Source: Pseudomonas entomophila L48 (GTDB lineage Bacteria > Pseudomonadota > Gammaproteobacteria > Pseudomonadales > Pseudomonadaceae). From it: DNA of 64,000 nt. A model generated the notes under the pieces. That model was not told the origin of the DNA. It saw only the letters and a program-made list of their open reading frames with translations, and searched no databases. Both the position numbers and the translations under genes were made by a program. Location of the stretch: NCBI RefSeq assembly GCF_000026105.1, contig NC_008027.1, positions 2,434,001 through 2,498,000 of the forward strand, given 5' to 3'. Below are positions 16,787 through 25,284 of this stretch, in pieces (within the stretch, counting starts at the first letter, position 1; each line of letters starts with the position of its first letter).

Positions 16787-17337
16787 GTTTTGAGGTCCTC
16801 TTGATCGAAAGCAGCGTAACCATGGGTAAGGTTGTAGGCAAGGCCAACCCCCCTCACCTGACGGAAACCATCCTGAGTGTAGGCGGCGCGTGCCTGGGGT
16901 AGCGGATTCCTGATGACCACCCACTTCAAACCGAGCATCCAGGCGTAATATCGCACGGCACTCAGGCACAGTGGCGCTACGTATCCTTTGGTTGCGAGTG
17001 TGTTGTCCGGATTGCGCTGCAAATACAGCACCATGATCTTTTCTTGGCTGTCCAGTGGGGTTGCCCAACACATGCCGGCCAGGTGGTCTTCATGCCACAG
17101 GGCGATGTCGAGGGCGCGGGCATGGACGTGCCTGGTTTTCCAGCGCGGTACCCGTTCCCAGCCGAAATCGTGTGGGTCGGGAAGCCACTGTTCGTGCGCC
17201 GAGATGGCGCGTGTGTCGATTTCGCCGATCTCCAGCAGGCTGGCCATTTGCCTGTTCATTCGCTCGATCTCCAGCAGCGCTTGCCCCCGTGCGGCCTGTT
17301 TGAGCCCCATGAGTTGGGCCCGAAGCTGATCATCCAT
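16783..17337 (-). CDS. GNAT-fold acetyltransferase-like protein
   Basis: The protein has 184 residues starting MDDQLRAQLMGLKQAARG at 17337. The N-terminal 40 residues are a helical segment (ERMNRQMASLLEIGEI). The following part has a GNAT-like core: DIALWHEDHLAGMCWATP, IMVLYLQRNPDN, CLSAVRYYAWMLGLKWVVI and a C-terminal AAYTQDGFRQVRGVGLAYNL. The usual R/Q-x-x-G-x-G/A loop is not clear, so catalytic competence is uncertain. It is the first gene of a pair with the 64-residue protein. A larger in-frame ORF to 19296 is an artefact crossing lspA and the methyltransferase. Confidence 0.7.
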   Translation of the reverse strand: MDDQLRAQLMGLKQAARGQALLEIERMNRQMASLLEIGEIDTRAISAHEQWLPDPHDFGWERVPRWKTRHVHARALDIALWHEDHLAGMCWATPLDSQEKIMVLYLQRNPDNTLATKGYVAPLCLSAVRYYAWMLGLKWVVIRNPLPQARAAYTQDGFRQVRGVGLAYNLTHGYAAFDQEDLKT

Positions 17338-17471
17338 GTCGTCCCTGTTCGATGCAGAAGTGAGGTGCAACGAGGGTAACGATGATTGTGCCAGGAGTGG
17401 CCTGAGAGTCCCGGTAGCAGTTTCTCTTCGGGTTGTAGTACTGGTCCGAGCGCGGTGAGTCGGGGAGCCCT

Positions 17472-17960
17472 TCAGCGTTTGGCCGGCCTGGTCAATCCAT
17501 CGACCATCAGCACCGCCGCACCGGCCATGATGGCGATATCGGCCAGGTTGAAGACGCCAGTGTGCAGCGAGCCGACATTGAGCACCAGGTAGTCGACCAC
17601 ATGGCCGTCGCGAAACACCCGGTCGATCAGGTTCGACAGACCGCCCATGGCAATGAACCAGGCCGCGGAGGCTTTGATGGGGGCCGTTTGCCAGTGCTTG
17701 TAGGCCCAGGCAATGGCCCAGCAGCACACGATGCCCACGGCGACCACGAAGATCAACTGCTTGAGGCCGGGCGCGAGCCCCGCGCCGAGGCTGAGGAAGG
17801 CGCCGGGATTGAGGCTCAGGGCCAAGTCCAGCCAGACGTTCTGGTTGCCGAAGACATAGCTGTGGTTGTTCAGGGCGACCAGGGCGATCAGTTTCACCCA
17901 CTGGTCGAGAATGATGAAGGCGACGCCCAGGATCAGGACGAGGGTACGGCTGGAGAGCAT
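17472..17960 (-). CDS. lspA: Signal peptidase II (lipoprotein signal peptidase), orphan copy
   Basis: The protein has 162 residues with four transmembrane helices. The family motifs are present: ILDQWVK in helix 1, LSLNPGAFLSL, then GGLSNLIDRVFRDGHVVDYL with the first catalytic Asp region and GVFNLADIAI with the second. This enzyme removes the signal peptide of diacylglyceryl-prolipoproteins in the inner membrane. In Pseudomonas the housekeeping lspA is next to ileS; this copy has no such neighbours, and is more diverged (for example WLDLALSLNPGAF in place of the usual N-x-GAAF), so it is probably a paralog. Both catalytic aspartates appear intact. Confidence 0.85.
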   Translation of the reverse strand: MLSSRTLVLILGVAFIILDQWVKLIALVALNNHSYVFGNQNVWLDLALSLNPGAFLSLGAGLAPGLKQLIFVVAVGIVCCWAIAWAYKHWQTAPIKASAAWFIAMGGLSNLIDRVFRDGHVVDYLVLNVGSLHTGVFNLADIAIMAGAAVLMVDGLTRPAKR

Positions 17961-18153
17961 GGTGACAGTTCCTGTGCTGCACGGGCGCGGCCGTCCGGTA
18001 TTGGCGGGTGTGCCGACAGCGCGGCGAAGATAGCGCAGGCGGGTCTAGACTTAAAGCCTGGCCCCGCATGACACGCGGGCTGTTCAACCCTTCGACCACC
18101 GCCTCCGGGCCGGACATCGCCGACGGTGGCCTTCCGCTTGAGGAGGGCAGGTC

Positions 18154-19200
18154 ATGGACGAGGCAAGGCTTCAGGAATTCATGGGCAGGCTGGTGGGGGA
18201 CATGGGCGCGGCGGCGACCTTGGCCAATGTGGTGCTCGGTGACGAGCTTGGGTTGTATCGGGCCATGGCCGACAGCTTGCCGGTCACGCCCGAAGTGCTG
18301 GCCGAGCGCACCGGTTGCCAGCCGCGGTTGGTGCGTGAATGGCTCAATGGCCAGGCCGCGGCAGGTTATGTGGAACATCGTAATGGCAGCTTCACCCTTC
18401 CCGAGGAGCAGGCCCTGACCCTGGCGCTCGAGGACTCGCCGGCCTACATGGCCGGTGGCGCGGCGGTGCTGGCGGCGCTGTTCCACGACAAGGACAAGCT
18501 GGTGGCGGCCATGCGCGGCGATGGCGGGCTGGCCTGGGGCGATCATCACCCGTGCATGTTCAGCGGTACCGAACGTTTCTTCCGCCCGGGCTACCGGACG
18601 TTCTTGGTGGCGGACTGGCTGCCGGCGCTGGACGGCGTGGTGGCCAAGTTGCAGGCCGGGGCGCAGGTGGCCGATGTCGGGTGTGGCCATGGCGCCTCGA
18701 CCATCGTCCTGGCCCAGGCATTTCCGGCCTCGCATTTCATTGGCTACGACTACCATGCCCCTTCGGTGAGCACCGCCATCGAACGTGCCCGTGAAGCTGG
18801 CCTGGGCGATCGGGTGAGCTTCGTCCAGGCTTCGGCCAAGGATTATCCCGGCCATGATCTGGACCTGGTGTGCTTCTTCGATTGCCTGCATGACATGGGC
18901 GACCCGGTCGGCGCGGCGCGGCACGCCTACAAGGCGTTGAAAGAGGATGGCACGGTGATGCTGGTCGAACCGTTCGCCGAAGACACCTTGGATGCCAACA
19001 TCAACCCGGTCGGGCGGCTGTTCTACGCTGCTTCGACCTTCATCTGCACGCCGAATTCGCTGTCGCAGGAAGTGGGGCTCGGGCTGGGTGCGCAGGCTGG
19101 CGAGGCGCGGCTGCGGGCGGTGTTCGAGGAGGCAGGGTTCACACGGTTCCGGCGGGCGACGCAGACGCCGTTCAACCTGATCCTGGAGGCCAGGAAGTAG
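18154..19200 (+). CDS. SAM-dependent methyltransferase with N-terminal winged helix
   Basis: The protein has 348 residues with a GGAGG-type site (gaggag) upstream. An N-terminal helical/winged-helix region (LGLYRAMADSLPVTPEVLAE, then GCQPRLVREWLNGQ) precedes the class I methyltransferase domain. Motif I is VADVGCGHGASTIVLAQAFP, with the acidic residue in FIGYDYHAPSV and motif post-I DLDLVCFFDCLHDMGDP. The arrangement matches the Rv2258c-like / small-molecule methyltransferases. The substrate is unknown. It stands alone, convergent with the carboxynorspermidine operon, and a terminator hairpin separates them. Confidence 0.87.
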   Translation: MDEARLQEFMGRLVGDMGAAATLANVVLGDELGLYRAMADSLPVTPEVLAERTGCQPRLVREWLNGQAAAGYVEHRNGSFTLPEEQALTLALEDSPAYMAGGAAVLAALFHDKDKLVAAMRGDGGLAWGDHHPCMFSGTERFFRPGYRTFLVADWLPALDGVVAKLQAGAQVADVGCGHGASTIVLAQAFPASHFIGYDYHAPSVSTAIERAREAGLGDRVSFVQASAKDYPGHDLDLVCFFDCLHDMGDPVGAARHAYKALKEDGTVMLVEPFAEDTLDANINPVGRLFYAASTFICTPNSLSQEVGLGLGAQAGEARLRAVFEEAGFTRFRRATQTPFNLILEARK

Positions 19201-19222
19201 CAACCGGGCTGCGCAGAAAAGA

Positions 19223-19251
19223 GAAGGGGCGCCATTCAGCGCCCCTTCATC
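19223..19251 (-). terminator. Intrinsic terminator between convergent genes
   Basis: The arms AAGGGGCGC and GCGCCCCTT enclose a six-base loop. On the minus strand a T-rich stretch (CTCTTTTC) follows, so it best serves the carboxynorspermidine operon, with a weaker tract for the methyltransferase. Confidence 0.65.
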
Positions 19252-19258
19252 TTGCAGC

Positions 19259-20503
19259 TTAGGCTTCAGCGTCCCATGGACGATCGCCTTTCTCATCCTT
19301 GACGCGGGTCGGCAGGCCCATCACGTCCAGCGCCTTGAGGAACGGCTCGGCCGGCAGCTCCTCGACGTTGACCATGCGCCCGGCGTCCCACTGGCCGCGG
19401 GCGACCAGCAGGGCGGCAGCCACCGGCGGCACGCCGGCGGTGTAGGAGATGCCCTGGCTGTCGGTCTCGGCGTAGGCCTCTTCGTGGTCCGCGACGTTGT
19501 AGATGAATACTTCGCGCGGTTGACCGTCTTTGGTGCCCTTGACCAGGTCACCGATGCAGGTCTTGCCGGTGTAGCCCGGGGCCAGCGAGGCCGGATCGGG
19601 CAGCACGGCCTTGACCACTTTCAGCGGCACCACTTCCAGGCCTTCGGCGGTCTTGACCGGCTGCTCGGAGAGCAGGCCAAGGTTCTTCAGCACGGTGAAC
19701 ACATTGATGTAGTGCTCGCCGAAGCTCATCCAGAAGCGCACGTTCGGCACGTTCAGGTTCTTCGAGATCGAATGAACCTCGTCGTGGCCGGTCAGGTACA
19801 GGTTCTGCGAACCGACCACCGGCAGATCGTCGGTGCGCTTGACCTCGAACATGGTGTTGCTGGTCCACTGGCTGTTCTGCCAGCTCCATACTTGCCCGGT
19901 GAACTCGCGGAAGTTGATTTCCGGGTCGAAGTTGGTGGCGAAGTACTTGCCGTGGGAACCGGCATTGACGTCGAGGATGTCGATCGAGTCGATCTGGTCG
20001 AAATACTGCTGCTGCGCGAGTTTCGCGTAGCTGTTCACCACACCCGGGTCGAAGCCGACACCGAGAATGGCGGTAATGTTCTTCTGCTGGCACTCTTCGA
20101 GGTGTTTCCACTCGTAGTTGCCATACCAGGGCGGGGTTTCGCAGATCTTGCCCGGTTCTTCGTGAATCGCGGTGTCCAGGTAGGCGACACCGGTATCGAT
20201 GCAGGCGCGCAGCACCGACATGTTGAGGAAGGCGGAACCAACGTTGATCACGATCTGCGATTCGGTCTCGCGGATCAGTGCCTTGGTTGCCTCGACATCG
20301 AGGGCGTTGAGCGAGAAGGCCTGGATGTCGGCGGGTACCTTGAGGCTACCCTTGGCCTTGACGCTGTCGATGATGGCCTGGCATTTGGAGATGTTCCGTG
20401 ACGCAATCGCAATACGACCCAGTTCGTCGTTATGCTGTGCGCACTTGTGGGCCACCACCTTGGCGACACCTCCTGCACCAATGATAAGAACGTTCTTCTT
20501 CAA
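19259..20503 (-). CDS. Carboxynorspermidine/carboxyspermidine synthase (saccharopine dehydrogenase-like)
   Basis: The protein has 414 residues. It begins at a TTG (20503), supported by AAGGAG ten bases upstream and by the Rossmann start KKNVLIIGAGGVAKVVAHK. Further landmarks are ALDVEATKALIRETESQIVI, GVAYLDTAIHEEPGKICETP, LGVGFDPGVVNSYAKLA and NAGSHGKYFATNFDPEINFRE. The enzyme reductively condenses aspartate beta-semialdehyde with a diamine to give carboxynorspermidine or carboxyspermidine using NADPH. It is the second gene, 30 bases after the decarboxylase, in a two-gene operon for the alternative spermidine/norspermidine route. It is distinct from lysine saccharopine dehydrogenases by this pairing. 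Confidence 0.9.
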   Translation of the reverse strand: MKKNVLIIGAGGVAKVVAHKCAQHNDELGRIAIASRNISKCQAIIDSVKAKGSLKVPADIQAFSLNALDVEATKALIRETESQIVINVGSAFLNMSVLRACIDTGVAYLDTAIHEEPGKICETPPWYGNYEWKHLEECQQKNITAILGVGFDPGVVNSYAKLAQQQYFDQIDSIDILDVNAGSHGKYFATNFDPEINFREFTGQVWSWQNSQWTSNTMFEVKRTDDLPVVGSQNLYLTGHDEVHSISKNLNVPNVRFWMSFGEHYINVFTVLKNLGLLSEQPVKTAEGLEVVPLKVVKAVLPDPASLAPGYTGKTCIGDLVKGTKDGQPREVFIYNVADHEEAYAETDSQGISYTAGVPPVAAALLVARGQWDAGRMVNVEELPAEPFLKALDVMGLPTRVKDEKGDRPWDAEA

Positions 20504-20533
20504 TTCAGCTTTTCTCCTTCATGAAAGCCTGTC

Positions 20534-21631
20534 TTACGACAGGCTCGAAACGTAGTCGTCGAACCCGAACTCGCGCACCACCTCGACGCTGCCGTCGAGC
20601 TGCTTGACCGCGATGGACGGCATTTTCAGACCGTTGAACCAGTTTTTCTTGACCATGGTGTAGCCGGCGGTGTCGACGAACGACAGGCGGTCACCGATCT
20701 GCAGCGGCTTGTCGAACTGATATTCGCCGAAGATATCGCCGGCCAGGCACGACTTGCCGCAGACCATGTAGGTGTGCGCGCCGTCATTGGGGGCCATCTT
20801 GGCGTTGAGGCGGTAGATCAGCAGGTCGAGCAGGTGCGCTTCGATCGAGCTGTCGACCACGGCCAGGTGCTTGCCGTTGTACAGGGTGTCGAGCACGGTC
20901 ACTTCCAGCGAGGCGCTGTTGGTGATGGCCGCTTCGCCCGGCTCCAGGTAAACCTGTACGGCGTATTTTTCCGCGAAGGCTTTCAGGCGCGCGCAGAAGG
21001 CATCGACCGCATAGTCTTCACCGGTGAAGTGGATACCACCACCGAGGCTGACCCACTCGACCTTGTGCAGCAGGTGGCCGAAGCGCTCTTCGATGTGCGA
21101 CAGCATCTTGTCGAACAGGCTGAAGTCGCCGTTCTCGCAGTTGTTGTGGAACATGAAGCCGGAGATCTTCTCGATCACCTTCTCGATTTTCTCAGGGTCC
21201 CACTCACCGAGGCGGCTGAACGGGCGGGCGGGGTCGGCCAGCAGGTAGTCGGAGCTGCTCACCTGCGGGTTGACGCGCAGGCCGCGCACCTTGCCTTCGG
21301 ACTGCTCGGCGAAGCGCTCGAGCTGGCCGATGGAGTTGAAGATGATCTTGTCGCAGTTCTCGAGCATCTCTTCGACTTCATCGTCGGCCCAGGCCACGCT
21401 GTAGGCGTGGGTTTCGCCGGCGAACTTCTGGCGGCCGAGCTTGAGCTCGTACAGCGAGGACGAAGTGGTGCCATCCATGTACTGCTGCATCAGGTCGAAC
21501 ACCGACCAGGTGGCGAAGCACTTGAGGGCGAGCAGGGCCTTGGCCCCGGACTGCTGGCGAACGTAGGCAATCTTTTCCATGTTGCCCAGCAGCTTTTGTT
21601 TATCGATGAGGTAGTACGGCGTCTTGATCAT
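20534..21631 (-). CDS. nspC: Carboxynorspermidine decarboxylase
   Basis: The protein has 365 residues of the alanine racemase/ornithine decarboxylase fold (type III PLP). The Schiff-base lysine is Lys37 in ALLALKCFA. Other family blocks are [59 protein letters not shown] and [19 protein letters not shown], the last carrying the CGxSC-DxF motif. It removes CO2 from carboxynorspermidine or carboxyspermidine to give the triamine. It is first in the operon, ahead of the synthase gene. In Vibrio the pathway supports biofilm formation; many pseudomonads use SpeDE instead, so its presence is of interest. Confidence 0.93.
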   Translation of the reverse strand: MIKTPYYLIDKQKLLGNMEKIAYVRQQSGAKALLALKCFATWSVFDLMQQYMDGTTSSSLYELKLGRQKFAGETHAYSVAWADDEVEEMLENCDKIIFNSIGQLERFAEQSEGKVRGLRVNPQVSSSDYLLADPARPFSRLGEWDPEKIEKVIEKISGFMFHNNCENGDFSLFDKMLSHIEERFGHLLHKVEWVSLGGGIHFTGEDYAVDAFCARLKAFAEKYAVQVYLEPGEAAITNSASLEVTVLDTLYNGKHLAVVDSSIEAHLLDLLIYRLNAKMAPNDGAHTYMVCGKSCLAGDIFGEYQFDKPLQIGDRLSFVDTAGYTMVKKNWFNGLKMPSIAVKQLDGSVEVVREFGFDDYVSSLS

Positions 21632-21805
21632 TTAAAGGCCCCCGGCCAGGCCGGCCAAAAAAAGGACACGCATTGTGCCTTCACTTGCCACTCTTCGAAA
21701 GGGCGCGAGGCGCATTTCGTCTGAGTCGCGTGGGTGGAAGGCCCAGTGGAACACAAGATTGTGACTATCGTGGTCCGCGCACGGGGGGCGAACCTGCACG
21801 ATGTG

Positions 21806-21834
21806 TTGTCGATCCAGGCCCGAGGGCGTATAAA
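21806..21834 (+). promoter_or_regulatory. Predicted sigma70 promoter for the yebC-family gene
   Basis: TTGTCG (21806-21811), a 17-base spacer and TATAAA (21829-21834), about 55 bases upstream of the start codon. Confidence 0.5.
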
Positions 21835-21894
21835 CTGCACCCACTTTTTGGCCGGTCGCTTCCTGAACCGGCCGCTGAAACAAAGAGAGTCGAT

Positions 21895-22605
21895 ATGGGC
21901 GCACAGTGGAAAGCCAAGCATAGAGAAACGGCGGCCAACGCCAAGGGCAAGATCATGGGCAAGCTGGCCAAGGAGATCCAGATCGCCGCCAAGTCCGGCG
22001 CCGATCCGGACATGAACCCACGCCTGCGCCTGGCCATCGTCCAGGCCAAGAAAGCCTCGATGACCCGTGAGACCCTGGAGCGCGCGATCAAGAAAGGCGC
22101 GGGTCTGGACGGCGAGGCCGTGCAGTACCATGCCGTCAGCTACGAAGGTTTCGCCCCGCACCAGGTGCCGCTGATCGTCGAGTGCCTGACCGACAACATC
22201 AACCGTACCGTGGCCCAGATCCGCGTGCTGTTCCGCAAGGGCCAGCTGGGCGCCAGCGGTTCGGTGGCCTGGGACTTCAACCATGTCGGCCTGATCGAGG
22301 CCACCCCGGAAGGTGACGCCGACCCGGAAATGGCGGCTATCGAGGCCGGTGCCCAGGACTTCGAGGAAGGCGAGGAAGAGGGTTCGACCCTGTTCATCAC
22401 CGACACCACCGACCTGGACGCGGTGCAGAAGGCCCTGCCGGAGCAAGGCTTCACCGTGACTTCGGCGAAGATCGGCTATACCCCGAAGAACCCGGTGAGT
22501 GCCGCCAGCCTGAGCGCCGAGGCGTTGGCCGAGGTCGAGGCGTTCCTCGAGGCGATCGACGAGAACGAAGACGTGCAGAACGTCTATGTCGGCCTGACCG
22601 ACTGA
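21895..22605 (+). CDS. YebC/PmpR-family protein (YeeN-like paralog)
   Basis: The protein has 236 residues, starting [11 protein letters not shown] at 21895. It has the usual N-terminal AQWK-K..[35 protein letters not shown], then [37 protein letters not shown] and a C-terminal acidic region. YebC proteins have been linked to transcription (PmpR) and, more recently, to relief of ribosome stalling. The housekeeping yebC lies next to ruvC; this copy lacks that context and has the distinct start [10 protein letters not shown], so it is the second, YeeN-type paralog. It stands alone, and a REP pair follows. Confidence 0.9.
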   Translation: MGAQWKAKHRETAANAKGKIMGKLAKEIQIAAKSGADPDMNPRLRLAIVQAKKASMTRETLERAIKKGAGLDGEAVQYHAVSYEGFAPHQVPLIVECLTDNINRTVAQIRVLFRKGQLGASGSVAWDFNHVGLIEATPEGDADPEMAAIEAGAQDFEEGEEEGSTLFITDTTDLDAVQKALPEQGFTVTSAKIGYTPKNPVSAASLSAEALAEVEAFLEAIDENEDVQNVYVGLTD

Positions 22606-22613
22606 TCGGCCCA

Positions 22614-22678
22614 GCGCTTCGCCGGCAAGCCGGCTCCTACACGCAATTCCCCCGTAGGAGCCGGCTTGCCGGCGAATG
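22614..22678. repeat. Inverted REP pair
   Basis: TTCGCCGGCAAGCCGGCTCC at 22618 and GTAGGAGCCGGCTTGCCGGC at 22653 face each other, forming a potential hairpin downstream of the yebC-family gene. Confidence 0.75.
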
Positions 22679-22708
22679 GGCACTTGGATTCAACACAGGG
22701 GAGCCTGC

Positions 22709-23653
22709 ATGAACCCCACCTTCGCCTCCCTCAGCCTCGCCCACCTGCGCACCCTCGACTGCCTCCTGCACCTGAAGAACCTCAGCCACGCCGCCGAGCG
22801 CCTGGGCTGCAGCCAGTCCGCGCTCAGCCGCCAGCTGGCCCACCTGCGCGAAGCCTTCGACGACCCGTTGCTGGTGCGCCAGGGCCGTGGATACGTACTC
22901 AGCGAGCACGCCGAGGCATTGGTCGAACCGCTACGCCAGGTGCTGGACGAGCTGAGCGCCTTGCGCCAGCCCGCCGCCTTCGACCCGGCCCGTTGCGAGC
23001 GGCGTTTCTGCCTGGCCGCTTCGGACTATGTGGCCGAGCACATGCTGCCATTGCTGGTGGCGGCACTTGAACGTGAAGCGCCGGGGGTGTCGCTGGAGTA
23101 CCGCACCTGGCAGGCCGGGCAATACGCCTTGCTGGCCAGTGGCGAGATCGACCTGGCCACCACGCTGTTCGACGAGTCGCCGCCCAACCTGCACGGTCGC
23201 CTGCTCGGCGAGGACCGTGCGGTGTGCCTGATGCGGCACGACCATCCACTGACCGTACGCGCCGATCTCAGCCAGGATGACTACCTGGCCTTCAAGCACG
23301 TGCGGGTGTCCGGTGGCGGCGACAAGGACAGCTTCATCGACCGACACCTGCGCGCCCAGGGCATGCAGCGGCGGATCAGCCTGGAGGTACCGTTCTTCAG
23401 CGCCATGGTCCAAGTGCTCGGCAACGGCCAGGCACTGGCCACGGTGCCCGAGCATATCGCCACGCAGCTGGCGCGGTTGCATGGCCTGGCCTGGCGGCCG
23501 ATGGGCTTCATCACCCATACCCAGCGCTACTGGGTGGTCTGGCATCAGCGCCTGCAGGCGTCGGCCGAGCACCGCTGGTTGCGTAACCGGGTGTTCGAGC
23601 TGTGGCGTCAGTCGCAGTTCGGCGTGCAGGGCGGGCATGCGGCATTGCCATAG
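22709..23653 (+). CDS. LysR family transcriptional regulator
   Basis: The protein has 314 residues starting MNPTFASLSLAHLRTLDCLL at 22709 with AGGGGAG upstream. The winged helix is LSHAAERLGCSQSALSRQLA with HLREAFDDPLLVRQGRGYVL. The effector part shows FCLAASDYVAEHMLPLLVAAL, AVCLMRHDHPL and VPFFSAMVQVLGNGQALATV, placing it near the PcpR/NodD-like group. It ends about 140 bases before the aromatic L-amino-acid decarboxylase gene on the same strand, and is likely its regulator; that pairing is also seen in other P. putida genomes to my knowledge. The inducer, perhaps an aromatic amino acid, is inference. Confidence 0.9.
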   Translation: MNPTFASLSLAHLRTLDCLLHLKNLSHAAERLGCSQSALSRQLAHLREAFDDPLLVRQGRGYVLSEHAEALVEPLRQVLDELSALRQPAAFDPARCERRFCLAASDYVAEHMLPLLVAALEREAPGVSLEYRTWQAGQYALLASGEIDLATTLFDESPPNLHGRLLGEDRAVCLMRHDHPLTVRADLSQDDYLAFKHVRVSGGGDKDSFIDRHLRAQGMQRRISLEVPFFSAMVQVLGNGQALATVPEHIATQLARLHGLAWRPMGFITHTQRYWVVWHQRLQASAEHRWLRNRVFELWRQSQFGVQGGHAALP

Positions 23654-23728
23654 CAGGTATGCGCGATACGGGGTTATTCATTGGCAAGAGGCCGCCTAGA
23701 CTGCTGGGCATCGAGTTGTCTGCAACAG

Positions 23729-23758
23729 CCCGTTCGCCGGCTTGCCGGCGAACGGGCC
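23729..23758. repeat. Single REP-type palindrome
   Basis: CGTTCGCCGGCTTGCCGGCG followed by AACGGG, a perfect palindrome between the LysR and decarboxylase genes. Confidence 0.65.
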
Positions 23759-23794
23759 GGTACAGGCAGCGGACAACCCACAGGAGACCGCCGA

Positions 23795-25204
23795 GTGACC
23801 CCCGAACAATTCCGCCAATACGGCCACCAACTGATCGACCTGATCGCCGACTACCGCCAGACCGTCGCCGAGCGCCCGGTCATGGCCCAGGTCGAGCCCG
23901 GCTATCTCAAAGCTGCCTTGCCCGATATGGCACCGCAACAGGCCGAACCCTTCGAGGCAATCCTGAAGGATGTCGACCAGTTGCTGATGCCGGGCCTGTC
24001 CCATTGGCAACACCCGGACTTCTACGGCTACTTCCCCTCCAACGGTACGCTGTCGTCGGTGCTGGGCGATTTCCTCAGCACCGGTCTTGGCGTGCTCGGC
24101 CTGTCCTGGCAGTCCAGCCCGGCCTTGAGCGAGCTGGAGGAAACCACCCTCGACTGGCTGCGCCAGCTGCTGGGGCTGTCCAGCCAGTGGAGCGGGGTGA
24201 TCCAGGACACCGCCTCGACCAGTACCCTGGTGGCGTTGATCTGCGCCCGTGAACGGACCACCGACTACGCCCTGGTGCGGGGTGGCCTGCAGGCCCAGGC
24301 CAGGCCTCTGGTCGTCTACGTCAGTGCCCATGCCCACAGTTCGGTGGACAAGGCCGCGCTGCTGGCCGGTTTCGGCCGGGACAATATTCGCCTGATCCCC
24401 ACTGACGAACAGTTCGCCATGCGCCCCGAGGCGCTGCGCGCGGCCATTGACAAGGACCTGGCCGCCGGCAACCAGCCGTGCGCCGTGGTCGCCACCACCG
24501 GCACCACCACCACCACCGCGCTCGACCCGCTGCGGGCGATCGGCGAGATCGCCCAGGCCAACCAGCTGTGGCTGCATGTCGACTCGGCCATGGCCGGTTC
24601 GGCGATGATCCTGCCGGAATGCCGCTGGATGTGGGACGGCATCGAGCTGGCCGACTCGGTGGTGGTCAATGCCCACAAGTGGCTGGGCGTGGCATTCGAC
24701 TGTTCGATCTACTATGTGCGCGACCCGCAGCACCTGATCCGGGTGATGAGCACCAACCCCAGCTACCTGCAATCGGCCGTCGATGGCGAAGTGAAGAACC
24801 TGCGCGACTGGGGCATCCCGTTGGGGCGCCGCTTCCGCGCGCTGAAGCTGTGGTTCATGCTGCGTAGCGAGGGCGTGGAGAACCTGCAGCAGCGCCTGCG
24901 CCGCGACCTCGACAACGCCCGCTGGCTGGCCGAGCAGGTGCAGGCGTCGGGTGAATGGGAGTTGCTGGCACCGGTGCAGTTGCAGACCCTGTGCATTCGT
25001 CATCGCCCCGCCGGGCTGGACGGTGAGGCGCTGGATGCCCATACCCGTGGTTGGGCGGATCGCTTGAATGCCTCGGGCGACGCCTATGTCACCCCGGCCA
25101 CCCTGGAAGGGCGCTGGATGGTGCGGGTGTCCGTCGGTGCGCTGCCGACCGAGCGCGAGCATGTGCAGCGCCTGTGGCAGCGCCTGCAAACCGTCGTGGC
25201 CTGA
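23795..25204 (+). CDS. ddc: Aromatic L-amino-acid (DOPA) decarboxylase, PLP-dependent
   Basis: The protein has 469 residues from a GTG at 23795 with AGGAG eight bases upstream. It is a group II PLP decarboxylase: LSHWQHPDFYGYFPSN, QDTASTSTLVALICARE, AHAHSSVDKAALLAGFG, LHVDSAMAGSAMI and the PLP lysine Lys295 in VNAHKWLGV. The length and blocks fit the DOPA decarboxylases described from P. putida, which prefer L-DOPA over other aromatic amino acids. The product would be dopamine or a related amine plus CO2. The adjacent LysR gene probably controls it. A REP hairpin follows the stop. Confidence 0.92.
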   Translation: MTPEQFRQYGHQLIDLIADYRQTVAERPVMAQVEPGYLKAALPDMAPQQAEPFEAILKDVDQLLMPGLSHWQHPDFYGYFPSNGTLSSVLGDFLSTGLGVLGLSWQSSPALSELEETTLDWLRQLLGLSSQWSGVIQDTASTSTLVALICARERTTDYALVRGGLQAQARPLVVYVSAHAHSSVDKAALLAGFGRDNIRLIPTDEQFAMRPEALRAAIDKDLAAGNQPCAVVATTGTTTTTALDPLRAIGEIAQANQLWLHVDSAMAGSAMILPECRWMWDGIELADSVVVNAHKWLGVAFDCSIYYVRDPQHLIRVMSTNPSYLQSAVDGEVKNLRDWGIPLGRRFRALKLWFMLRSEGVENLQQRLRRDLDNARWLAEQVQASGEWELLAPVQLQTLCIRHRPAGLDGEALDAHTRGWADRLNASGDAYVTPATLEGRWMVRVSVGALPTEREHVQRLWQRLQTVVA

Positions 25205-25211
25205 CCTTGTA

Positions 25212-25284
25212 TGTAGGAGCCAGCTTGCTGGCGAACCGAAGGCACACCGAGTTGGCTGAGTTCGCCAGCAAGCTGGCTCCTACA
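25212..25284. repeat. Inverted REP pair between convergent genes
   Basis: GTAGGAGCCAGCTTGCTGGC at 25213 and its reverse complement GCCAGCAAGCTGGCTCCTAC ending at 25284 are separated by about 32 bases. The right copy runs into the end of the lipoprotein gene, supplying its stop-codon region. Confidence 0.8.

Noticed and set aside
16592..17337. Classical type II GNAT toxin-antitoxin system
   Set aside because: The small gene follows rather than precedes, has no ribbon-helix-helix or other DNA-binding pattern, and the acetyl-CoA loop of the larger protein is not clear. Listed only as a coupled pair.
16783..19296. 837-codon minus-strand frame
   Set aside because: It runs antisense through the methyltransferase and out of frame through lspA. 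Only its last 184 codons, from 17337, are a real gene.
23696..25189. 497-codon minus-strand frame opposite the aromatic amino acid decarboxylase
   Set aside because: Antisense shadow; composition is histidine/glutamine/glycine-rich without any family pattern.
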